NCBI RefSeq assembly: GCF_024868665.1
Contig: NC_079896.1
Coordinates: 906,031-970,030 of the forward strand
Direction: 5' to 3'
Source: Triplophysa rosa
Taxonomy: Eukaryota; Chordata; Actinopteri; Cypriniformes; Nemacheilidae
DNA: 64,000 nucleotides
The notes beneath the pieces were generated by a model. It ran no database searches and was not told the DNA's origin. It was given only the letters and a program-made list of their open reading frames with translations. Below, one piece after another: positions 30,301 through 39,509 of this stretch. Both the position numbers and the translations under genes were made by a program. How positions within the stretch are numbered: the stretch's first letter is position 1; the number at the start of each line of letters is the position of its first letter.

Positions 30301-33300
30301 CTGTGTGCGTCTGAGCTCTGTCTGTGTGCGTCTGAGCTCTGTCTGTGTGCGTCTGAGCTCTGTCTGTGTGCGTCTGAGCTCTGTCTGTGTGCGTCTGAGC
30401 TCTGTCTGTGTGCGTCTGAGCTCTGTCTGTGTGCGTCTGAGCTCTGTCTGTGTGCGTCTGTGCTCTGTCTTTGTGCGTCTGGCCTCTGTCTGTGTGAGTC
30501 TGGGCTCTGTCTGTGTGAGTCTGGGCTCTGTCTGTGTGCGTCTGATGTCTGTCTGTGCACGTCTGCACTTGGTCTGTGTGTTCTTGTGTTATTCCTTCTC
30601 ACAATGTCTGTGTGAGTCTGGGCTCTTTCTGTGTGCATATGTGCTCTGTCTGTGTGCGTCTGGGCTCTGTCTGTGTGCATCTGGGCTCTGTCTGTGTGCG
30701 TCTGGGCTCTGTCTGTGTGCGTCTGGGCTCTGTCTGTGTGCATCTGGGCTCTGTCTGTGTGCGTCTGGGCTCTGTCTGTGTGCGTCTGGGCTCTGTCTGT
30801 GGGCGTCTGGGCTCTGTCTGTGTGCTTCTGACGTCTGCCTGTGCATGTCTGTGTGTTCTTGTGTTATTCCTTCTCACACTGTCTGTGTGCGTCTGCGCTC
30901 TGTCTGTGTGCATATGTGCTTAGGGCTGGGCGATATATATTGTGATTCACGCTAATTATACATGTCTAATTAGATTCTGAAATCGATTCAATGTTTTATG
31001 CACAGCTCTTCTTCTGTGAACTACAACTCTGTGATCAGTAGGAAATGCTGCTCGATCTAAAATCACTACAAGATTGAGTCATTTATAACGTACATTTGAA
31101 AAAGCAACACTTGTCAAACATCACTATAAATATACTTTATTATCATGAAAATACCCGAAAAGGTTTGAAGAACAGCGATAGAATATGACCACTGGCATTT
31201 CCTGGAACGAATTGTTCTTCTTCTGTTTCCCATATTGGGAGTTTCTGCGCAAGAGCGCCCTCTGGCTTTTGGATGTGGCGGCATTTAACTGTAAGTCATT
31301 GAGAAACTGAGCATAAGAATCGCACATTATATCGCCTAGCCCTAATATGTGCTCTGTCTGTGTGCGTCTGATGTCTGTCTGTGCACGTCTGCACTTGGTC
31401 TGTGTGTTCTTGTGTTATTCCTTCTCACACTGTCTGTGTGCATATGTGCTCTGTCTGTGTGTGTCTGGGCTCAGTCTGTGTGCGTCTGCGCTCTGTCTGT
31501 GTGCGTCTGCGCTCTGTCTGTGTGCGTCTGATGTCTGTCTGTGTGCGTCTGGGCTCTGTCTGTGGGCGTCTGCGCTCTGTCTGTGTGCGTCTGATGTCTG
31601 TCTGTGCAGTCTGCACTTGGTCTGTGTGTTGTGTTATTCTTTCTCACACTGTCTGTGTGTGTGTCTGCGCTCTGTCTGTGTGCTTCTGGGCCCGGTTGCA
31701 TAAGCACCTTAAGTTTTTCCCTTAAGTATGACACTTAAGGGGTGATTTTCCTTTACCAAAGACAATAGGAGAATAACTTAAGTAAAACTTAAGGTATACG
31801 TAAGGACTCACTTAAGAGAAAATTACACTTAAGGTGCTTTATGCAACCGGGCCCTGGGCTCTGTCTGTGTGCGCTTGCAGTCTTTCTGTGTGCGTCCGCG
31901 CTCTGTCTGTGTGAGCCTGCGATCTGTCTGTGTGCCCCTGCAGTCTGTCTGTGTGCGTCTGATATCTGTTATTCCTTCTCTAAGATAATTGCTTCATTGT
32001 TTTCCTTCATTTTTGGGATAAAAGCATCTGCTACCTGTTGAAAATTGTGGAAGTAAATGGACTTGAGCACAGCGAACTGCTTCAAATATAAAGAGACGAA
32101 TCTGACGGAAGATGAACTGGGTTGTCTGGGTTTTCCTCATTCTTGTGTTAAAATGGAGTTCATATTCTTCCTGTTCTGGCCAAATTACATGTCTATCCCT
32201 TAGTTTCTAGACATATAGTCTTCATAAAAGTTGTATTTGTATACTTGACATTACTATTTGAAATTAGTTTTGGTGCCTGCTCTGATGAAACAAAAGGTTT
32301 TGACTTGGGCCTTCTATTAGTGCCAAGCAGTGCGCGTTATGCCCTGACCGACAGATGGCGCACGTCTGCTTCAGAAACACCTGCAGCAAACGAAAACACG
32401 TTATCTGTAGATATCATTCTACTGTTATTGTTGTAAATACGACATACCTTATACCTTTTCATTCTTGATAAAGTGATTGCAGTTGTTTTGTGTTGTTGAG
32501 AATTCATTTTGCAGACGGAGAACAAAAAATGCGTCACTTCACAGAGACGGCAGCAGGGGGCGGAACCTCGCATAAATTAGTCTAATATCCTGCAGTGTCC
32601 GCCAATAGCGTGCCTGCGTGCGCTGAGCTCATTTCTATGCAAATATACAGCGGCTGCAGCAGCGCTCTTTCAGAGCGCCTTTGTGTCGAAAAACACCCAC
32701 AAAATCGACAATGTGACCTTTTATACCTCCGCATTGGTATGTTTTTATTTTTGCGCGTGGATTTGTGTTCTCTATGGGCGGAATAGAATGATTTGTCGGC
32801 TTTGCAGAGATGGACGTGGGTGTTTATCGTCTGAGGAGTTTCTCCATCTCTCTTCTGTCGTCAGTGTTGAGCTCGAGACCTGTCACACTCGATCACAGGT
32901 ACATCCATGTGAAATAAACTCGACACATTAAACACCACGTGATGTATTACAGTGGAAAGCCTCTCAGTGTTCATCTGATGGAGTCTCTCGGGTTTGCGGT
33001 TGTTCGAATCGGGATGCAGAGGTTACGCAACATTATCCGAGCGAAACGAATGAATGAACCGAATCTAATCGTGTGATTTTGTCGTTTTCAGCTCGTCAGG
33101 AGCCAGTGTTGTGGCCATCGACAACAAGATCGAGCAAGCCATGGTGAGTTTATCTCTATATGATCATCACCAGCACTACATAAGCAAATGTGATTCTGTT
33201 CATGTCGTGTGATGTGTTAAACCTGCAGCTGAAGGAACATGAGTGTTATCTGCACACTCGTTCACAGTTAAAGGATTTAAATCTGCATGTCATTATTGAT

Positions 33301-34215
33301 CATATAGACGTCATGTGATACATGTGCATGCATCTATGTGATCTGAAAATGCTCTGGGGTTTCTCAATGAAAATATTTATGTTGGCAGCTTTTAGACATA
33401 TTTTTTCGGTATGTGTGTGTGTTGTGTTTTTAGCATGTGGCTGTTGCCAGGCAAACACATCATATATGATCAGCTCCACCCACTGTATGAAGAACATTGT
33501 GTTCCTGTTGCCTCTCTCTCTCTCTCTCATACACGCACACACATCACACGCACACACATCACGCGCACGCACACACACACACAACACACACGCATGCACA
33601 CACACACAGCACACAACACGCACACATACAATACGCACACATCACACACGAATGTAAAGATCATGTGTATCAGAAGCCTGTCATGAGCTCAACTCGTTTC
33701 CATTCTCTATTGTTCGGTTACACGTCTCATCACTCAGTATAAGATCCTCACCAGACACAAAGTTAATCCTAAATCAGAAAAGCATGTAGGCTTAGAAAAA
33801 CTGGTACATAACGAAATGAATAATTAATTTAACATTATGAAATAAGGTGTTCTTGGTTTGCTCTTTTAGAGTTAACGTTTCACTGGTCTTGTCTGATGTG
33901 TTCGGTCTCATATTCTGAATGAACTTTTACTTGCGTCCTGGTTGTAATGTGTGTGACTGTGTTTGTGTGTGTGTTCAGGATCTTGTGAAGAGTCACCTCA
34001 TGTATGCGGTGCGGGAGGAGGTGGAGGTTTTGAAGGAGCAGATTAAGGAGCTGATTGACAGGAACTCGCAGCTGGAGCAGGAAAACTCGCTCCTGAAGAA
34101 CCTGGCCAGTCCCGAGCAGCTCGCACAGTTCCAGGCGCAGGTTCAGGCCGGTTCTCCCACCGCCGGGCCCCCCGCGGCCCTCCAGCAGAACCAGGGTCCC
34201 GGGCCCACCGCGTAA
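27304..34215 (+). CDS. tsc22d1: TSC22 domain family protein 1, long isoform
   Basis: Exons 27304-28862, 33092-33143 and 33979-34215 give 1848 nt, 615 aa; the human long form is about 1070, mainly because its Gln-rich middle is longer. Seen: [13 protein letters not shown] near the N-terminus, the conserved block [15 protein letters not shown] from residue 66, an acidic [17 protein letters not shown] block, a His run near 170, and [15 protein letters not shown] around 245-258, which contains the R-F-x-V form used to bind SPAK/OSR1 and WNK C-terminal domains. The C-terminus carries the TSC box ([20 protein letters not shown]) followed by a leucine zipper ([22 protein letters not shown]) for dimerisation. 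Family members act in transcriptional regulation downstream of TGF-beta and, for long forms, in WNK-linked volume signalling. The three-exon structure with a 52-nt middle exon matches human TSC22D1. Confidence 0.93.
29535..29765. repeat. Dispersed repeat (shared with 10212-10375)
   Basis: TTTTAAACCAGGACTAGGCC, CTTGAGACAAAACTATCACA and TATTTTAACATATGTCCGTG occur in the order of an old fish repeat also seen near 10.2 kb. It lies in the tsc22d1 intron. Confidence 0.65.
30921..31344. mobile_element. hAT-like MITE inside the minisatellite
   Basis: The left end TAGGGCTGGGCGATATA is the inverse of TATATCGCCTAGCCCTA at the right end. ATATGTGCT stands on both sides (30912-30920 and 31345-31353), a clean 8-9-bp target duplication made from minisatellite sequence. 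About 424 bp, non-coding. Confidence 0.88.
31688..31854. mobile_element. Palindromic MITE inside the minisatellite
   Basis: GGGCCCGGTTGCATAAGCAC with CTTAAGT at 31688 is mirrored by CTTAAGGTGC and TTATGCAACCGGGCCC ending at 31854. ACTTAAG occurs repeatedly inside. About 167 bp; flanking sequence is the minisatellite on both sides. Confidence 0.8.
32590..32809 (+). promoter_or_regulatory. tsc22d1: Internal promoter of short tsc22d1
   Basis: A compact set of core-promoter-like motifs lies just upstream of the short-isoform ATG: GCCAAT (32600), an ATGCAAAT octamer (32637) and TTTTATACC (32718). Several upstream ATGs follow, at 32773 (short frame) and 32788 (long overlapping frame). Activity is inferred from position and motifs. 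Confidence 0.5.
32810..32898 (+). CDS. tsc22d1: TSC22D1 short isoform, alternative first exon
   Basis: ATG at 32810 opens [20 protein letters not shown], clearly like the human short-isoform start MDLGVYQLRHFSISFLSSLL. The exon ends CACAG|GTACAT at 32898 in the same phase as long exon 1, so it joins 33092-33143 and 33979-34215 to give 378 nt, 125 aa (human 144). The product has only the short leader, TSC box and leucine zipper. In mammals this is the TGF-beta- and glucocorticoid-responsive form that can form dimers with long isoforms. An in-frame TGA at 32789-32791 rules out an N-terminal extension from this exon. Confidence 0.85.
33515..33650 (+). repeat. (CA)n / CT microsatellite
   Basis: Impure CA repeat with CG and CAT interruptions, preceded by a CT run, in the last tsc22d1 intron. 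Confidence 0.9.
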
Positions 34216-34965
34216 CGGCCCCGGGTCAGAACGTCTGAATGATACTGTGACTTCAGCCACGGAGTGTTCTCACGCTCAGAGCTTGACCTGGCTCAGACAA
34301 TCAAAACTGACACAAGCACTGCTACTGGACTCAACCAGGGTGAGAGTCATGTGACCCCTGGACCTGACCAATCACATGCCGCATGCAGAGCTCAACCTTT
34401 TCTTCTTTGATGTCAGTGTTATAAGGGGCCGGCGATGTAAAATTGTGTTGTTCTTGCCACATTCTTTTTTTTAAAACACTTTCAGAATGCTTTTTTATTT
34501 GTTTTAATTGTACTTTGAAAGCGAGCACTTTGTAATGTGTAAGAAAAGAAAACGAGGAGCGACACACGGGCACTACGAGAGAATTATTAGCCCATTCTTG
34601 TGTTTGTTTGCTGGATAGTTAACAGTCGTTATTTATATCACAATGTTAGAGGAGAGATGGAACTGATTCAGTGTCGCCGTGCTCTGTGTGAAAATAAATG
34701 TGAAATGTGTTTCACCGAAGAGCCAAAACTTACAGAAACTTCCTTCTCGAATTATGAGAGTTCTGTCAATCTTATTTAATGATTTAAATGAGACTTTCAT
34801 CCCTAGATCATCTGGACACATCACACCTTCAATCTGATATAAGTGATAATAACTCAGACCTCACGCTTTGTGCATGTTTCCTTCAAAATCACACGAGACA
34901 TTGTGACGTCAGACAGTTACAACGGCGTCACATAGACTTCAATAAAAGTAAAGGAACTGAAAACC
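34216..34965 (+). terminator. tsc22d1: tsc22d1 3' UTR and poly(A) signals
   Basis: Non-coding sequence after TAA at 34213-34215 with AATAAA at 34693-34698 and 34941-34946, allowing two 3' ends. The second end is about 200 bp from the convergent 3' end of ccdc122. Confidence 0.65.
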
Positions 34966-35154
34966 AAAAGTGTCCAGCTGTATTTGTACTGTAAGAACTC
35001 GGTCTGGTTGTTGATGTGAGGCGCAGGTATACACAGAGATTTATAGTCACTTACTCAAGCTCTCATTGCTCCACATTTAAAGAGATACACCTTCTTTAAA
35101 CCAATCGACGTTTGACCTCATTTCCGTCTCTGCTGAAACACTCGTAAGACTCCC

Positions 35155-35302
35155 GCTTGATTTCTGCGGTTTATTGAACATCTCGCACATTTAACTGTAA
35201 ATGATGACATTGTTTTCTGTTTGCGTTTGAAATAACAGTCTCGCATCGAAGCTCTCACGGTTATTATAACGTTTTTATGAAACTGGACAAACCGCAGTGA
35301 TT
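35155..35302 (-). terminator. ccdc122: ccdc122 3' UTR
   Basis: A short 3' UTR after the stop at 35303-35305, with AATAAA on the minus strand at 35170-35175. Confidence 0.6.
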
Positions 35303-36913
35303 TTAAGAACGTGCGGTCTGTTGACTCTTGAGATCTTCCAGCTCTTTCTTCATGTCAGTAACGTCAGTGGAGAGCTGTCTGTGTTGGCTTTGAACTTTCT
35401 TCAGCTGACAGTGAAGTCTCTTCATGATGGCGTCACACCTGCGGTTCTCGATCTGAGCAGAGACAGACATCTGTTACTCTCGCGCATTCTCAAGCGCCAC
35501 GCTGCTCTTTGACTCGCGCTTTACCTCGATATCTTTCCTCAGCTGTGTGTGAGACTCTCGTTCTCTCTTCAGGTGAGCTTTTCTTGCCCTCGCGGTTTGC
35601 CTGCTGCTACGAATGTTTGCCCGAAGAAGGTCAATTTCCTTCTGGAAAGAGCAAAACAAACCACATGAACGCCAACGTTTGTGATAGTCAAACACAAATC
35701 ATTCTTATAGAGTTGAAAGAATAAATCATCCGTTGAGATTTGTGCGTCTAGGCTTAGGTTTGGATTTAAGGGGCAAAGCTCAAGTTTTCGTCCAATCACA
35801 CGCTCTCTCGAAGAAAACGCATCACAGTCGACAGCTGTGAGATGAAGAGCACGTGTCATGTTTTAGGGTTAGGAAGTGTGCTGTTGTGTTCACCTGTGCC
35901 TGACGGACACTTTTGCCTTCAGGATTCTGTAAATCGTCTTTGAGTTCATCAAGCGTTTGTGTGAGTTTAGACACGTGCAGCTCTTTCTCCTTTAACTGCT
36001 TATAGACGTCCGTCTGTCTCTCCACCGCACACACGGACTCTTTAAACTTCTCCAGTTTGGTGCGGTAAACGGTGTACCCCGCGAGTAAAGAGCGGGAGTT
36101 TTCCGACTGCTCCTCTGTGGAATGTCGGAGTTGCAGGTTTTCCAGGAGGATGTTGTGTATCTGTGTTTCCAAACTCATGATGTTGTTTTGAAGATTCTCA
36201 GTGTCACACAACACAACACTGATGTTTCTCTCCTTGTGCTGGAGATCAGAATACAGAAGCCTGCATCTCTGCTCCATCTCTGACAATGAAACCTGTGGAC
36301 AATTCCATTCACACATACTTTTGAATATTTTATTTATCTCTGTGTGCGTGTTATATCCACACGTGTAGTTGAGACCTGCAGTGTGTGTAGTGTGTGCTGT
36401 TTGTGGGTCAGCTCTCGAGCTCGTGATGCCCCCTGGTGGATGGCGTCCTGTAGCGTCTCACACAGAGGAAACTTCTGCTCTCTGACAAACAAAACACATT
36501 TGTGTTGTTATTATATTCACTTTATTTCAACAATCTAAAGCACTGAACAGTCCTTTACAGAGAACTTTACAATTGTCCCTCATGTTACAGGACTGCACTA
36601 AAAACTAATCGGATTTAGTCATTTAGCAGATGCTGCAACTTTTTTTTGGTCATGAACTGTAGTTAATAATGAAATGAGGTTTCTGTTTGAACGAGCTGCA
36701 GATCAGATTATATCACTCAGACAGGTTAAATCCATTACAAATTGTTGATAGGCTAAACATAAACAGCATCTCATGAATGACGCACACGAGCGCGCCAAAA
36801 CTCACAAACAAGCACTTTCACAACATTCGTGTTTTTCTGCTAACCAAATTAAAATGTAGTATATTATAATTCTACATATACAGTAAATATATACTTTACC
36901 TGTCAGTGCTCAT
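35303..36913 (-). CDS. ccdc122: Coiled-coil domain-containing protein 122
   Basis: Five exons on the minus strand, from 5': 36900-36913, 36376-36481, 35894-36292, 35525-35641 and 35303-35452, total 786 nt, 261 aa (human 273). The start exon is only 14 nt (MSTD plus part of an Arg codon) before a GTAAAG donor. The protein is almost wholly heptad coiled coil, with family strings DLQNPEGK, QLRKDIE and CDAIMKRLHCQLKKVQS matching human CCDC122. It has no catalytic motif, signal peptide or membrane segment, and its function is poorly known. The tail-to-tail position with tsc22d1 agrees with human 13q14. A TTTATT at 35170-35175 is the likely poly(A) signal on this strand. Sequence just upstream of 36913 is GC rich and presumably holds its promoter. 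Confidence 0.9.
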
Positions 36914-37725
36914 TATTACAGCGGTAAAAACACAGTGAGCATGCGCGAGCGCGTCTGTACACGCACAAACGTGTTTCACGCCTGTCCGGTGTTCAGCCTT
37001 CTGTGTCCTTTGTGGATATAACTCGAGGAAATGTATTATTAGAAACGATTTAAGGTCAGTCCATCAGCGCGTAACATATAAACAATATGAAACTCATAAG
37101 AGTGATATATTTGGAGGAAGAGTGTGTCACACAGACAGACCCAAGTAAACTTCACATCCCAGAAATCACCGCGCCTTCTCTGCATCTGTATTTCGCCTAA
37201 CTGAACGCAAGCTGCGGGCTAATGTTTTGTATTTGGCATAGTTTAGAACGATACCAGCGTTTCTGTCAGCTGCCCCGACTGTTTGCGCTCACTCCCAGTG
37301 TTTGTATTGTATCTGTGCTTTAAATGACTGTGTGTGCGCGCTCCTTTATGGCTAGAAGGGATACAGCAACCGCCACTGGGCATGCGCACTTCAATACCGC
37401 ATTTTTTCCCCACTGTGAAAACAGTTCATTACTTTTTTTTTATTGTAAGGTTAGGTTTAGGGTATGTGTAGGCGTTAGCAAATGTAATTTGTTGTAATTT
37501 ATGGTGAGATTTAGCACCACTTCCGGCCGTAGCTGCATCCCTTCTAGCCACAACCAGCTGAGCCACCGGAAGTGCACTGCTAGCTGCCGCGATTTGAGCT
37601 TGCCGTCTCTCTCCTCGAACGATCGCAGGAAGGTTGCGGTTTCCAGCTGGACTTCAGCATTAATTATTTGCACAAATAAGACTCTGTGGGATCACCGGTG
37701 GATATTTCCTCTTTCCATGGTAACG
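36914..37725. promoter_or_regulatory. Divergent promoter region of ccdc122 and ncoa5
   Basis: A GC-containing spacer between the ccdc122 start (minus) and a probable non-coding first exon of ncoa5 (plus) that would end at AACG|GTAAGA, 37725. The ncoa5 side joins an acceptor TTTCCAG at 39403. A MITE at 37349-37550 sits between the two starts. Inferred from spacing and splice signals only. Confidence 0.4.
37349..37550. mobile_element. MITE in the divergent promoter region
   Basis: TGGCTAGAAGGGATACAGC at the left is the inverse of GCTGCATCCCTTCTAGCCA at the right, with one mismatch. The interior carries GTAAGGTTAGGTTTAGGGTA, a common fish repeat string. 202 bp, no coding potential. Confidence 0.75.
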
Positions 37726-39403
37726 GTAAGAGTTTACCACAGTGATCCGATTAAACTCTTGTGACGAATAACAATTATATTACATTATGCGACTGCATTC
37801 ATTGTTTGAACCGTAAACAAACTTGAAAGTACAAAAGTTACTCGAGGCTTATGCATTCGTTTTTATAACCATTAAAAGCTTAAGACGGACATAATACTCG
37901 TTTATTGAACCGAATTGTTCAATATCACCACACCGAACTGAAGATTATGGAGCAACATGGCGCCTTTTCAGTTCCCTGATCGAGCCAGTGCGTGCACTGC
38001 GTTTCCTCCGAACAGCGTCAAAATGTACGGGATATTCACGACATGCATCTTCTTTTCCACGGAAACAAGTGCTTTCACGGTCGTTTTCAGTAACATTTGC
38101 GAATTTTATCGTGAAACTAACGATGTCGTCGCGTGACGTCACTTTGTGATCACAAAATGGCGGACGTTTTGTTGAGTTCGTGCAGCCTCGCTCGATCCAT
38201 TTTTTGTGGTTGTGATACCAAAAAAGACACACCACGGTGTGTAATGATAGTCAAGAAGAGTATCTTTGTACTGAAATATTTTTTAAAACAGAAGAAGAAA
38301 TTGATGTTTTACAGTGGTGGCTCCGTTTACTAGTCAATATATAACGTTAGGCTATATATATATATATTTAAAATAAATTAAAAAACAAGCATAATTTAAC
38401 CAGAATTTACAGGAGTTTTACCAGTTTACGTTACATTAGGTGAAAACTTTTACAAGTACATTTGCACTTGTGACTTAATTTGACTGTCCTGTTAATCAAA
38501 ATATATTAAAATATAATATCAACTGTTTGTCTGTCTGTAGATAAAAACATAAACAAAATAAAAAAAACTTGCCAGCGAAGTATAAAAAATTTGGTTGAAC
38601 ACTAACTATGAAGCTATTTCGTTGGATACACAGAAGAAGATCTAACTTGGTTTTTAATAAAACAACAGGTTGCTAAAAACACAATGTCAATAGTAATAAG
38701 GTCGGTTTTGTCCAGTTGCGCGTGTGTGCGTTTACCTGTTTGATGGTCAATCCTCGAGTAAACTCATGAAGATACGCAAAACACCTCCAGAGTCACGGTG
38801 GGTGAAGTTATAATTCACTGAATATGTTCTTCATTTTCTTCCAGTGTCTCCAGATCTCAGCGAATCTTCGAGATTTAACGTGAAATACAGAACGTATATT
38901 GGTTTGGTACAGTCAACGGAGTTTGCATCTGTATTGGAGCTGGTTTCTTTGACCAAGGACATTTTCTTTAAATGGTGATCATGGTCACCGTCGGTTCACT
39001 GAAGAGTGAAAAAACAGGCAATTTTTGGGGAGCATTTTTGTTTGGCCCCTAAAACGTTAACGCTTTATCTTTATTCGTTTTCATAATGTTGCGATTTATT
39101 GACGACTTCAACTAGTTTTCATTGGCGACATTTTTATTTGCATGAGCGATGGGGTCAGGTGCGTGTGGAACCTTTGCATATGATCAGGACCTAAACCAAA
39201 TCCACAAGTCCCTTTTTACATTTGTTTTTGTCCACACGGTGTTCTTCTACCATGTGTGCTTTCAGGTAGCCAAACAGTGCATGTGACGTAAAGTAAGACG
39301 TTCTGATGTAAAACTAAACTCTTTAGTGTTCACTGACTGTGTCCAGACATTTTACCTTTGGAATTTCTCTTTTCTTCCATGTTGATGCATCGTCAATTTC
39401 CAG
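37726..39403 (+). other. ncoa5: Probable first intron of ncoa5
   Basis: No supported coding exon. There is a full CRE-like palindrome TGACGTCA at 38134-38141 next to AAAATGGCGG (38155), so another promoter or a CpG-type element may lie here. The overlapping small frames on either strand match nothing I recognise. The rest is AT rich. Confidence 0.35.
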
Positions 39404-39509
39404 ACCTTGGGGGAAAAATAGCTAAACTGCGAAGCGAATAATCTCGTATCTAAAATCAACTGCAAGCGTTCTTCGCAAACGGGCCATTGAACCTAAAGCT
39501 CATAGAGGC

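Larger units (their letters stand above)
29960..31985 (+). repeat. 21-bp minisatellite in tsc22d1 intron
   Basis: The unit is 21 bp, starting GAGCTCTGTCTG and ending TGCGTCT. About 19 near-identical copies lie at 30060-30470, then GGGCTCTG variants at 30480-30830 and scattered variants to about 31985, including two copies of a larger block with TGTTCTTGTGTTATTCCTTC (30583, 30857, and again 31402). The + strand has almost no A, so strands are strongly skewed. Because 21 is a multiple of 3, frames stay open on both strands and give 60-330-aa spurious proteins. Two transposons interrupt it. Confidence 0.95.

Noticed and set aside
29876..30955. Open frames of 214-328 aa on both strands (Cys/Val/Leu- and His/Thr/Asp/Arg-rich)
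   Set aside because: Direct product of a 21-bp tandem unit, open in several frames at once; no non-repeat sequence, no homology.
37945..38333. Overlapping frames of 96 aa (minus) and 66 aa (plus, containing MADVLLSSCSL)
   Set aside because: Considered as a THAP-type or other first exon because of the CpG-like context and CRE, but no C2CH spacing or known family fits.
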